DNA of 64,000 nucleotides from Undibacterium pigrum (GTDB taxonomy: Bacteria > Pseudomonadota > Gammaproteobacteria > Burkholderiales > Burkholderiaceae_D): assembly GCF_003201815.1 (NCBI RefSeq), contig NZ_QJKB01000014.1:1-64000 (forward strand), in the 5' to 3' direction. A model generated the notes under the pieces. It ran no database searches. It was not told the origin of the DNA and saw nothing but the letters and a program-made list of their open reading frames with translations. This document shows positions 50,971 through 59,838 of the stretch, in pieces (the stretch's first letter is position 1; each line of letters opens with the position of its first letter). A program made the position numbers and the translations under genes.

Positions 50971-52848
50971 TTAAGCCTGCAATTCCTCAATCAGACTGAT
51001 AATTTCCTTGCCATAGCTTTCCAGTTTCTTGTCACCCACGCCAGAGATGGCGCGTAAAGATGTCAGCGTAGCAGGCTGCTGGCGGGCGATTTCGCGCAGA
51101 GTGGCGTCGGGGAAGATGACGTAGGCTGGCACATTGTGGGTGCGCGCCGTTTCGACACGCCACCAGCGCAGCTTGTCGAAAACGCTCTGGGCTTTGTTGT
51201 CGAGATCGGATTCAGCAAAGTCTTTTGCTGACTGACGTTTGTGCTTGACGGCTTTTTCGGCTTTTTTGTACTGGCGTAGTTGTACCTTGATTTCGCCACG
51301 CAATACTGCACGGGAGGCTTCAGTCAGTTTCAGTGAACTATAGTTTTCATAATCGACAGCGACCAGGCCGAGGGCGATCAACTGGCGCAACAGGGCGCGC
51401 CATTCGGCTTCGCTTTTGTCTGAACCTATGCCATAGGTAGACAGTTTGTCATGCCGCCATTGCTGTACACGTTCAGTATCTATGCCACGCAAGATATCAA
51501 TGACGTGGCCAGCCGCAAAACGCTGGTCGACACGATAGACTGTGGACAGTATCTTTTGTGCCGCTACACTGCCGTCAAAAGAAACCGGTGGGCTCATGCA
51601 GGTATCGCAATTGCCGCAGGGTTCAGCCTTCTGGCCAAAATAATCGAGGATGTGGACGCGGCGGCAATTCAGGGTTTCGCATAGCGTGAGCATGGCGTCG
51701 AGCTTGACGCTTTGCACCCGCTTGTAAGTCTCATTGGCTTCTGACTCATCGATCATGCGGCGCTGTTGCACCACATCCTGCAAGCCATAAGCCATCCAGG
51801 CATTCGCGCTGGCACCATCGCGGCCTGCACGGCCAGTTTCCTGGTAATAGCCTTCTATGCTTTTTGGTAAATCCAGATGGGCGACAAAGCGTACATCGGG
51901 TTTGTCTATGCCCATACCAAAGGCGATGGTGGCGCACATGACGATGCCATCTTCACGCAGGAAGCGCGCCTGGTTACGGCTGCGGTCTGCCAGGTCCATA
52001 CCTGCATGGTAGGGCAGGGAAGTGATGCCGTTTTCATTCAGGAACTCGGCTGTTTCTTCTACTTTTTTACGCGACAGGCAATACACGATGCCCGCATCGC
52101 CACTGTGCTGGGCAGTAATGAAGTCCAGCAATTGCTTGCGGCCATTGGCCTTTTCGACGATCTGGTAGCGGATATTCGGGCGGTCAAAAGACGACACGAA
52201 CTGCATCGCGTTTTCCAGCTGTAGCCTGTGGATGATTTCATCTCGGGTTTGCTGGTCAGCCGTGGCTGTCAGGGCAATGCGCGGTACGTTAGGAAAACGC
52301 TCATGCAGGGCCGACAGCTTGATGTATTCAGGACGGAAATCATGGCCCCATTGCGAGACGCAATGCGCCTCATCTATCGCAAACAAGGCAATGTTGACGA
52401 CTTGCAGCAGCTCTAGGCAGCGCTGGGTCAGCAGGCGTTCTGGTGCGATATACACCAGATCGATATCGCCCTCGCGCATCTTCTTTTCCACTGCCAGGAT
52501 TTCATCAAAGCTCTGGGTAGAATTCAGGAAGGCAGCACGCACACCCACCTCGGCCAGGGCATCGACCTGATCTTGCATGAGGGCGATCAGTGGTGATACG
52601 ACGATACCTACGCCATTGCGCAGCAGGGCCGGTATCTGGTAGCACAGGGACTTACCACCGCCAGTTGGCATCAGCACCAGGGCATCGCCGCCATTGACGA
52701 CATGCTCAACGATTTGCCCCTGCTGGGAACGGAAAGCCGGGTAGCCGAAGATAGTCTGCAATAAATGCAGGGCCTGGTCTACTGTATTGCTGCTGGTCCC
52801 GGTATCGGTATAGCCCGCTGTCACTGCCGTAGTCACCTCCGTCATCAC
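50971..52848 (-). CDS. recQ: ATP-dependent DNA helicase RecQ
   Basis: 625 residues. Walker A PTGGGKS near 61-67, DEAH box IDEAHC at about 158-163, motif VI GRAGRDG (in YYQETGRAGRDG), the RQC zinc-binding Cys set (CRRVHILDYF then CGNCDTC), winged helix, and the HRDC domain at the C-terminus (ALTSLRAISGVGDKKLESYG-like). Full length for the family. The start codon is at 52848 with several alternatives nearby. Sits 2 nt from the uppP stop and may be co-transcribed with it. Confidence 0.96.
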   Translation of the reverse strand: MMTEVTTAVTAGYTDTGTSSNTVDQALHLLQTIFGYPAFRSQQGQIVEHVVNGGDALVLMPTGGGKSLCYQIPALLRNGVGIVVSPLIALMQDQVDALAEVGVRAAFLNSTQSFDEILAVEKKMREGDIDLVYIAPERLLTQRCLELLQVVNIALFAIDEAHCVSQWGHDFRPEYIKLSALHERFPNVPRIALTATADQQTRDEIIHRLQLENAMQFVSSFDRPNIRYQIVEKANGRKQLLDFITAQHSGDAGIVYCLSRKKVEETAEFLNENGITSLPYHAGMDLADRSRNQARFLREDGIVMCATIAFGMGIDKPDVRFVAHLDLPKSIEGYYQETGRAGRDGASANAWMAYGLQDVVQQRRMIDESEANETYKRVQSVKLDAMLTLCETLNCRRVHILDYFGQKAEPCGNCDTCMSPPVSFDGSVAAQKILSTVYRVDQRFAAGHVIDILRGIDTERVQQWRHDKLSTYGIGSDKSEAEWRALLRQLIALGLVAVDYENYSSLKLTEASRAVLRGEIKVQLRQYKKAEKAVKHKRQSAKDFAESDLDNKAQSVFDKLRWWRVETARTHNVPAYVIFPDATLREIARQQPATLTSLRAISGVGDKKLESYGKEIISLIEELQA

Positions 52849-52850
52849 CT

Positions 52851-53696
52851 TCAGTCTGCCCAGGTAATCACGCCAGTGTAGGCAGTAATCAGGATCATGA
52901 CGCCGAAGGCAATACGGTACCAGGCAAACACATTGAAATTATGTGAGCTGATATAGCGCAGCAACCAGCGCACGCAAAAGAAAGCCGAGATAAAGGCCGC
53001 AACCGTGCCCAGGCTGAACATGGGCAAGTCAGCCATCGACAAATCTTCACGTGCCTTGTACAGAGAATACACGGTGGCACCCAGCAAGGTCGGTATCGCC
53101 AGGAAGAATGAGAATTCAGTCGCTGCCTTGCGCGACAGGCCAAACAGCATGCCACCAATAATCGTTGCGCCAGAACGGCTGGTGCCAGGGATCAGGGCAA
53201 AAGCCTGGGCCAGGCCTATCTTCAGTGCATCCAGCAGGCTCATGTCATCGACAGTCTGTACGCGGGCATGGCTGCTGTCGTGGCTGTCAGCTCCTGCATG
53301 CTTGCGTTCAACAAACAAAATGATGATACCGCCTATGATAAAGGCCAGGGCCACCGGCACCGGGGCAAACAGCACAGCCTTGATCTTTTTGGAAAACAGC
53401 AAGCCCAGTACGGCTGCTGGCAAGAAAGCGACGATCAGGTTCAGCGCAAACTTGCGGGCCTTGGGATCGCTGCCCAGGCCGCTCACGACGCTGGCGATCT
53501 TGGCGCGGTATTCCCAGCACACAGCAAAAATTGCACCGGCCTGGATGACGATCTCAAAGACCTTCATTTTTTCGCCAGTGAAATTCAGCAAACTGCCTGT
53601 GAGTATCAGGTGACCAGTGGAAGAGATGGGCAAAAATTCCGTCAAACCTTCGACGATACCCATGATGATGATTTTGACGGCCAGTAATAAATCCAT
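52851..53696 (-). CDS. uppP: Undecaprenyl-diphosphatase
   Basis: 281 residues, about eight spans. The BacA/UppP signatures are present: GLTEFLPISSTGHLIL near residues 15-30 and PGTSRSGATIIGG near 170-182, with the catalytic Glu, Ser and Arg. Recycles the undecaprenyl carrier lipid for cell-wall synthesis. The start at 53696 begins the family consensus MDLLLAVKII; a frame to 53741 adds 15 residues not usual in the family. Directly precedes recQ with a 2-nt gap. Confidence 0.95.
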   Translation of the reverse strand: MDLLLAVKIIIMGIVEGLTEFLPISSTGHLILTGSLLNFTGEKMKVFEIVIQAGAIFAVCWEYRAKIASVVSGLGSDPKARKFALNLIVAFLPAAVLGLLFSKKIKAVLFAPVPVALAFIIGGIIILFVERKHAGADSHDSSHARVQTVDDMSLLDALKIGLAQAFALIPGTSRSGATIIGGMLFGLSRKAATEFSFFLAIPTLLGATVYSLYKAREDLSMADLPMFSLGTVAAFISAFFCVRWLLRYISSHNFNVFAWYRIAFGVMILITAYTGVITWAD

Positions 53697-53950
53697 AAAA
53701 CGCAAGAATGATGAAGTTTTAGTCGGGACGAAGCTTAGCATGTCGCTCGCCAGCCCTGCTCAGAAATTTGCTGGTGCATGCCAGCTTGTCAAAAGGCATT
53801 TTTATCGTTTTGCCATGCCTTAAGATTTGCCAGATGGCAGTTATCTGCACCTGAAGTACAGCATTTTAATACTTTCTTAAATTTCATTGTAGGCAAACTG
53901 CTCAGTCGCGATACTTCAGGCTCATATTTACTATTGCAATTGAAACATCC

Positions 53951-54658
53951 ATGGTCAGTCTGCTCACATCACTTAGCGCATATTGCAAGCATGTCCTGCA
54001 TATTGGCCTGCTCATGTGTTTGGCCCTCGGTTTTGCCCTGGGTTTGACTGCGTGTAACAGCACCATGCCTGTGCAGCCTTCGCAAGCCAGCCTGAATGAC
54101 GCAGAAGTGACTTTAACTGAATATCGCAGTAACCAGGTTGAAGTGACGGTGGTGCGGCAGCAATACGTCTGGCGCTTGCCGGATGCCAATCAGCATCTGG
54201 CGCAGTTCAGCCACCATATACAAGTGGATGGCAGCGTGCCTGCACGCTTGCAAGACTTTGTGATCAGTTATCGCAAACCACCACAGTACCTGTTCAGGAG
54301 TGTCCAGCCAGAAAGCGGCATGATGGCCGCCAGCTCTGTCGATGAAGTACAGATCAGCCGCAATGGCCAGTTTTTGGTGCGCGAATCCATAGCGCCTGCT
54401 TTTACCGGCCAGCAAAGTTACCGCCGCCTGGAAGCCGCCAGGCTCAAGGTAGGTGATGAAACCTATGTACTGACCCTGGCCAATGGTTTTTTACACCGGC
54501 CCATGTGGCTGGCGATATTCGCCGCCGATGGCAGCCCGGTTTATCGACTGGGCCTGCCACATGGTCACTGGCAATTTACCGAACATGCCGATGGTATCTC
54601 CATGGTGGATACCTCGGGATCTGGCAGGCGACTATTGATCAGGCCAGCACTGCAGTGA
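53951..54658 (+). CDS. Lipoprotein, paralog A of a duplicated domain
   Basis: 235 residues. The signal peptide ends in a lipobox LGLTAC (Cys about residue 35). The last 100 residues (VDEVQISRNG, then LEAARLKVGDETYVLTLANG, WLAIFAADGSPVYRLGL, ADGISMVD) align with the whole C-terminal half of the next gene. It is therefore an exported version of that domain. The first 90 mature residues are polar and without motif. Possible envelope sensor or substrate-binding role; no family recognised. Confidence 0.78.
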   Translation: MVSLLTSLSAYCKHVLHIGLLMCLALGFALGLTACNSTMPVQPSQASLNDAEVTLTEYRSNQVEVTVVRQQYVWRLPDANQHLAQFSHHIQVDGSVPARLQDFVISYRKPPQYLFRSVQPESGMMAASSVDEVQISRNGQFLVRESIAPAFTGQQSYRRLEAARLKVGDETYVLTLANGFLHRPMWLAIFAADGSPVYRLGLPHGHWQFTEHADGISMVDTSGSGRRLLIRPALQ

Positions 54659-54760
54659 TCTGTAGTGAACTGTATTGAATGGCAGGCCAGGACATTTTCT
54701 GGACATGCCTGAGTATGAATTTGAGTGAATGCTTATTACCCCGAATTTAAGGAGAAACAT

Positions 54761-55213
54761 GTGCAAACAGAAATCACCCAGCCAGCATTGAAGAAGACCC
54801 GCAGCGACCGCGGCAATTATTTTGCCGGTTTTGCTGACCACGTCCACGTGCGCCGCAATACACCTACCAGGATGGGTTCGTTTGAATTCAATTTCGTGCG
54901 ATCTGGTATAGACAATGGTGTGCTGATCCAGGTCTATCATGATGGCCTGCGCATCATGCTGGAGCGCATACCGTCGGCATTTTACATGGGCGAGTTGCAG
55001 GCCAGTGAAGTACAGATAGGTGGCCGTGATTATCTGCTTCTGGCAGCTAATTCGCGCAACACTAACCAGCGCATGTGGTTTGGCATCTTCCGCCCCGATG
55101 GCAGCAAGCTGTATGCTGCAAGCCTGGAGCAATCCGTTGTGCGCGTCAATCAAAATGAAGATGGTATTTCCTTGTTCTTTTTGAGTGGTGACTCCATGCG
55201 CATCAAGATTTAA
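54761..55213 (+). CDS. Cytosolic protein, paralog B of the same domain
   Basis: 150 residues from a GTG at 54761, which has GGAG 6 nt upstream; an ATG two bases earlier is out of frame and the longer frame to 54725 lacks a site. No signal peptide. The second half (LQASEVQIGGRDYLLLAANS, then FGIFRPDGSKLYAASL, NEDGISLFFLSGDSMRIKI) is a clear paralog of the lipoprotein before it. The pair may act on either side of the membrane. Function unknown. Confidence 0.75.
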   Translation: MQTEITQPALKKTRSDRGNYFAGFADHVHVRRNTPTRMGSFEFNFVRSGIDNGVLIQVYHDGLRIMLERIPSAFYMGELQASEVQIGGRDYLLLAANSRNTNQRMWFGIFRPDGSKLYAASLEQSVVRVNQNEDGISLFFLSGDSMRIKI

Positions 55214-55283
55214 AGCTGCTTTTTCGCAGGCTTGAGAGTATGTAAATTCATCGTAACATTTGTAAAAAATCAAAATGAACACT

Positions 55284-55317
55284 GTACAGATTTCCCTCTG
55301 AAGGATGAAATCTGTAC
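55284..55317. promoter_or_regulatory. 11-bp-arm inverted repeat before the giant WG-repeat gene
   Basis: GTACAGATTTC (55284-55294) and GAAATCTGTAC (55307-55317) pair perfectly around a 12-nt loop, about 60-100 bp upstream of the start. No T-run follows. A leader hairpin or operator is possible. Confidence 0.4.
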
Positions 55318-55379
55318 TTGCCACATGCTTTGGTATGGGCTGGTTTTTCTTTGAATAAAGTTTATGCTGCCGGGTGTTA

Positions 55380-58300
55380 ATGATTTGGAATGAAAACACC
55401 CTCATGCAAGCTAATCCACCTCTCTTATTCTCCATCCCGCTGGGGACAGCCACAGCCGACAATGCGCTGCTTGTAATAGATAATCAGCAAGCCGTATCTG
55501 CCTACCCTGAAATAACAAGTATTGCCGGTTTTATGCCTGACGGGCAGGGCGGCTGGATCAGTGTCGCCCGCCATCAACATGGCAAATGGGGATATATCAA
55601 TGCGCTTTGCGAATGGGTAGTTGCGCCTGAACTGGATGAGGCCCGGGCGTTTTCTGACGATGGCCTGGCCAGGTTTTGCCAGCAAGGCAAATGGGGGTAC
55701 CTGAATTTGCAGGGGCAAGTTTTCATCGCACCGCAGTATGAGGATGTCACTGCTTTTCGACACGGCCTGGCCGCTGTCAAGCTGGGCAAGCATCGCTGGG
55801 CAGTGATTGATACCAGCGGCGCAAGGGTGTCAGACAAGACATTCTTCCATGTCTCCAATTTCAGTGCCTGTGGTCTGGCAGCCGCCATCGATAGCAAGGA
55901 CAGGAAGTTGATCGGTTATATACAGCGTGATTGTTCCTGGGCCATCGCGCCGCGTTTTCGCGAGAACTTTAGCTTTAGCGATAATGGCGTGGCACCCGCT
56001 ACAGAAGATGACCGTCTGTATGGCCTCATCAACACCCAGGGCGAGTGGATATTAAAGCCAGTGTATTCGCGCATCAAAGAATTTAATGAAGAAGGCCTGG
56101 CCTATTTTTCCCGCGAAGACTCATGGTATGACGGCAATGGCTACCTGAATGAAAAAGGCGAAGTCGTCGTAGACGGTGGCCGTCACCTGGCCAAATATAT
56201 GGCAAGCGGCATCGTCGCAAATGAATACGACGGCAGCAGCTATCTGCGCAAGGATGGCAAGCGCCTGGAAACACCTGCCTTGAGCTGGGGTGATCATTTT
56301 AACCAGTTTGGCTATGCCGTAGTACGCGCAAGTAGCGGCTGGGGCATCTTGTCTGCCGATGGCACTTTTGCCAGCCTGCCAGCGCAGGTGCTTGAACCTG
56401 TAACGAATAGTGATGGCTGGGTCATTGGTGCTTTGGATAACACGCCATATTCTGCCTTCCTCACTGACGATGCAGGGATAGCCTACATAGGCAAGGATGG
56501 CAAGATTGCCTATCGCGTTTGTTATGGAAAACCAGAGGAAGCAGCAGTAAGCCTGCTGGATGTAAATGGAAAAATCCTATGGCAACTGGAGCTTAGTGAC
56601 GGACAAGAGCAGGCGCAGGCACCTGGCCTGTTCTTTACCCGGACAGTCGCAGATACCATGGATGACTTGAGTTCTGTGGATGCCATCATCCCCTTTGCCG
56701 AAGACATGCTGGCAAGAACCGAAGCATTGCTGCATGAATTTATCATCAAGCTTGATCAAGAGGATAGCGAAGAAGCGGACGACAATGCTGATGAAGAGGA
56801 TGACTACGATGAGGATGATGAAGAGGAACAAGATGAGCTGAGACAAGATGAACGCCAGCTAACAGTACGCCATCGCCTCTCACGCGTCTACATCAGTGAA
56901 GAGCACAATGGTTTCTACGACTTCATGTGGCAAGCCCAGCTCGAACGTATCAGGGAAGCAGAGTTACAGATAGAAAAAGCATTGACAGAAAAATTCGGGT
57001 CTGTCGATTGCGACCCTGAATTTGCCAATCGCGATTACCGCAATAGCAGCATCACGCGTGCCTGGGCATTGCCACTCAAAAAGCCTCTTGGCGAACTAAC
57101 TGACTCTGGCGCAGTATTGCCAGAAGCCAGCCAGCTCTGGCTGGGCATGTATGCAGACTCAGACTCTGGTGATGGCGATGCCTGGAGCAATATCTACCTG
57201 GTTTGCGGTCCCAGCATGGATGCGCTGGAGGTAGCCAGAAATAGGCGTGCTGCCTTGCTTGATAATCTGGAAGACGATGAGCTGCAGACTGAAGATAACG
57301 CGGGCACTGAAGATGAAGAAGATGACGAACTAGACAATGTAAGCCCGGAACTGCGCTCTTACCAGCAATGGCTGGAAGCAGTGGTGGAAAGCAAATATGA
57401 GCTGGACGCCGTACCACCAGAGCTGATTGACGATGCCATGATAGACGCCGCCATAGCTGCCGATGTAGAGGCGCTGGATTACATGCCCGCGCAATGGCGT
57501 ACTCCAGAGAGAATGGCGGCTATCGTGCGCATGGGAGCCAGTGAGGCATCCAGTATCCCGGTGCGTTGCATGACAACAGATGCACTGGAACTGGCTCGTT
57601 CCTTATACATTGATGATGCTGACTGGCAGTGGCGCGATGACAGAAATTCCAGCAAGCCGGTCGAATGGGACAAGAACAGTTTGTATGATGTCTGGGGATG
57701 CTTGCTGGATGAAGAAGACTGCCTGAAGGCCGTCAAGGCAGGCGTGGCCCTGAATAATGTGCCCGATGCCTTGTGGACTGAGCGGGTTGAGCAGGCCGCA
57801 CTGGATGCTGACATCTACAATATCAGTTATATCGCCAAAGACAAGATCACGCCAGAACTGGCCAGGCGTGCCGTCAGCCATACTTATGGCAAGTTGATAG
57901 AATCCATCCCGCGCGAATTGCTGACGCCTGAATTATGCATGGCTTCAGTCAGATGCAACGGCATGTCGCTGGAGTTTGTTCCAGAGGACATGCGCACGGT
58001 GGAAGTCTGTGTCGCTGCCCTGAAAGAAGACAGGCGGGTATTTTTTGCCATACCTGCGACCCTTGAATTGCCAGTGCTGGACAAGCTCATAGAGCTGGAG
58101 GCGACGGATGCAGCTACTGAGTGGCATGGCTACCGCGCATGGTCGAAATTATGGAAAAAAGACTACCAGGGCGCAATTGATGATGCCATGCTGGCCTTGC
58201 CGGTCGCCAGCTATCCCCAGCATGCCCATTACGTCATGGCCTATGCCTTGCGCGCTCTGGATCGTATGGAAGAGGCTGCACTGGAAGCTGCCACGGTATT

Positions 58301-59318
58301 GTCATTGCAAAACCCTTATGAAGAAGAATTCCATGCAGACAATGACACATCCTGGCTGCATGACATCAGCAAGACCCAGTTTGAACATATGGATGATGCC
58401 GCCCTGTTAAAGGCGATCAGCTCGCACCCGCTGACTCTGGCGGATGTACCCAGGGCGCGCATTGATGAGACCCTGGTTGCCGCAGCACTGGCGGCAGACA
58501 CTGAGGCAATTGCCTTCGTGCCCAAACGCCTTATGAATGCCGAACGCTATGCGCTGGCGCTGGAACGCAACATCAAACAACTGCACCATGTGCCGGCAGA
58601 CAAGTTGAGTGAAGCTGCCTGCATCACGCATGTCAGCACCTATGGCAGTCTGGGGAGCGTCCCTGCGCAATGGCGTACGGCCAGGGTCTGCGCATATGCA
58701 CTCATGCGTGCCGGTTATGCGATAGATGATGTACCTGAAGCAGTGAAAGATGAGGCACAAGAGATACTTGCCAGGCTAAAGCAGGAGGCAGGTATTGAAG
58801 ACGAAGAGGAGTCTGAAGAAGACTACAGAGCGGAGCCAGGCAAGATGGAAGAGATGATGACAAATGCCCTCTTGCAAACCCTGTCTGGCCCTCCAGAAAA
58901 TGAAACACGCTGGCAGCGCCTCAAGCGCAAGGGTTTGTATTTTTCCTGGTTTGCCGGTATCGCCCTCACTGCCAAATCAGACGAGGCCCCAACTCAACAA
59001 GGTATGGCAGGCTGGCTGGAACAACGTAGCTTTCTGGCGCTGATGTTGAACGGTATCTTCTCCATCATTGCCCTGGTTTGCCATGGCTTTGTCAGCTATG
59101 CTGCGTGGCAGGCGAACGGTGTCTGGTATGGCCTGCCCACCATTGTCTTTATGGGGTATGCCGAAGTCTACTGGTTATGGCGTTTCCTGTTCGCCACACC
59201 TGCGAGTGTCATGCTGGCAGTGACAGCTATGTTGGTACTGGTCTATTATTTCGGTTTTCGCCTGGTGTATAAAAAAGCGGCAAAGGCAATTGCGGCACGG
59301 CATAAGGATGAAGAGTGA
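55380..59318 (+). CDS. Giant WG-repeat / helical-repeat membrane protein
   Basis: About 1312 residues. The N-terminal 330 residues hold WG-type repeats (KWGYINALCEWVVAPELDE, KWGYLNLQGQVFIAPQYED, YGLINTQGEWILKPVYSR). An acidic tract follows at about 460-490 (mostly D and E). The middle (about 690-1130) repeats a helical unit with IP or VP turns (VPPELIDDAMIDAAI, MPAQWRTPERMAAIVRMG, IPRELLTPELCMASVRCNG), which resembles DUF4116-type repeats. The last 150 residues contain about three to four spans (FLALMLNGIFSIIALVCHGF, then WLWRFLFATPASVMLAVTAM). Start uncertain: GTG 55374, ATG 55380 or ATG 55404. No enzymatic motif is seen; the layout suggests a scaffold or sensor. Overlaps the next gene's annotated start region. 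Confidence 0.75.
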   Translation: MIWNENTLMQANPPLLFSIPLGTATADNALLVIDNQQAVSAYPEITSIAGFMPDGQGGWISVARHQHGKWGYINALCEWVVAPELDEARAFSDDGLARFCQQGKWGYLNLQGQVFIAPQYEDVTAFRHGLAAVKLGKHRWAVIDTSGARVSDKTFFHVSNFSACGLAAAIDSKDRKLIGYIQRDCSWAIAPRFRENFSFSDNGVAPATEDDRLYGLINTQGEWILKPVYSRIKEFNEEGLAYFSREDSWYDGNGYLNEKGEVVVDGGRHLAKYMASGIVANEYDGSSYLRKDGKRLETPALSWGDHFNQFGYAVVRASSGWGILSADGTFASLPAQVLEPVTNSDGWVIGALDNTPYSAFLTDDAGIAYIGKDGKIAYRVCYGKPEEAAVSLLDVNGKILWQLELSDGQEQAQAPGLFFTRTVADTMDDLSSVDAIIPFAEDMLARTEALLHEFIIKLDQEDSEEADDNADEEDDYDEDDEEEQDELRQDERQLTVRHRLSRVYISEEHNGFYDFMWQAQLERIREAELQIEKALTEKFGSVDCDPEFANRDYRNSSITRAWALPLKKPLGELTDSGAVLPEASQLWLGMYADSDSGDGDAWSNIYLVCGPSMDALEVARNRRAALLDNLEDDELQTEDNAGTEDEEDDELDNVSPELRSYQQWLEAVVESKYELDAVPPELIDDAMIDAAIAADVEALDYMPAQWRTPERMAAIVRMGASEASSIPVRCMTTDALELARSLYIDDADWQWRDDRNSSKPVEWDKNSLYDVWGCLLDEEDCLKAVKAGVALNNVPDALWTERVEQAALDADIYNISYIAKDKITPELARRAVSHTYGKLIESIPRELLTPELCMASVRCNGMSLEFVPEDMRTVEVCVAALKEDRRVFFAIPATLELPVLDKLIELEATDAATEWHGYRAWSKLWKKDYQGAIDDAMLALPVASYPQHAHYVMAYALRALDRMEEAALEAATVLSLQNPYEEEFHADNDTSWLHDISKTQFEHMDDAALLKAISSHPLTLADVPRARIDETLVAAALAADTEAIAFVPKRLMNAERYALALERNIKQLHHVPADKLSEAACITHVSTYGSLGSVPAQWRTARVCAYALMRAGYAIDDVPEAVKDEAQEILARLKQEAGIEDEEESEEDYRAEPGKMEEMMTNALLQTLSGPPENETRWQRLKRKGLYFSWFAGIALTAKSDEAPTQQGMAGWLEQRSFLALMLNGIFSIIALVCHGFVSYAAWQANGVWYGLPTIVFMGYAEVYWLWRFLFATPASVMLAVTAMLVLVYYFGFRLVYKKAAKAIAARHKDEE

Positions 59319-59326
59319 AATCGCCA

Positions 59327-59815
59327 ATGAAATCCAGTCTACAATTTGGTACATGGCTACTGTTTGCCAGTCTTATGGGCTTGCCTGGAATGGCAAGCGC
59401 GGCCTGCTCCGAGTACCCTACGGTCAAAGCCGAAATTTTGCGAGGCCCCTTAGTCTTGCAGGGCCGCGCAATCAAGGAAAAAGTTTTGCAGGAAGATGCC
59501 GATGATCCCTATGGAGTCACTGCAACTGAATTTACCATACAGGTTGAAGCCTGGTTTAAGGGCCGTAGTAAAAGAAACAGGCTGATCATACGCGACGAAA
59601 ATACTTCATCAAGATTCGCCATGGATTTGCATAAAAGCTATTTGCTCTTCATGCAGCCAGACCCTCAATACCCCGGTCAGTATTATGTTGATAGCTGCGG
59701 CAATTCGAATCTGATGGCTGAAAGTAGAACGGTACTGAAAATCATCAATAATATGAAGGCTGCAAAAACAAAGAAAGCCGGAAATCTTTCATCAAAGACT
59801 TCCGGCTCGCCATGA
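59327..59815 (+). CDS. Secreted hypothetical protein
   Basis: 162 residues from the ATG at 59327. A GTG at 59315 with AAGGA 6 nt before it is an equally possible start, overlapping the previous gene. Signal peptide (cleavage near MASAAC). The mature part has three Cys and a beta-rich region (FTIQVEAWFKGRSKRNRLIIRD, YLLFMQPDPQYPGQYYVDSCG), reminiscent of TIMP/OB-like NTR domains but not provably so. The last 14 codons lie within a hairpin that appears to terminate the convergent chemoreceptor gene. Confidence 0.7.
   Translation: MKSSLQFGTWLLFASLMGLPGMASAACSEYPTVKAEILRGPLVLQGRAIKEKVLQEDADDPYGVTATEFTIQVEAWFKGRSKRNRLIIRDENTSSRFAMDLHKSYLLFMQPDPQYPGQYYVDSCGNSNLMAESRTVLKIINNMKAAKTKKAGNLSSKTSGSP
59776..59807 (-). 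terminator. Terminator of the chemoreceptor gene, embedded in the end of the convergent gene
   Basis: AGCCGGAAATCTTT (59776-59789) and AAAGACTTCCGGCT (59794-59807) pair over 14 bp with one mismatch. On the minus strand the hairpin is followed by TTCTTTGTTTTT, a good T-tract. It sits about 30 bp after the chemoreceptor stop and inside the last codons of the plus-strand secreted protein. Confidence 0.75.
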
Positions 59816-59838
59816 AAACTCCAGCTTAATACCCTGGC

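Noticed and set aside
54632..55462. A 276-codon minus-strand frame
   Set aside because: Antisense to the small cytosolic paralog; no domain, low-quality start, and the plus-strand gene has a good ribosome-binding site.
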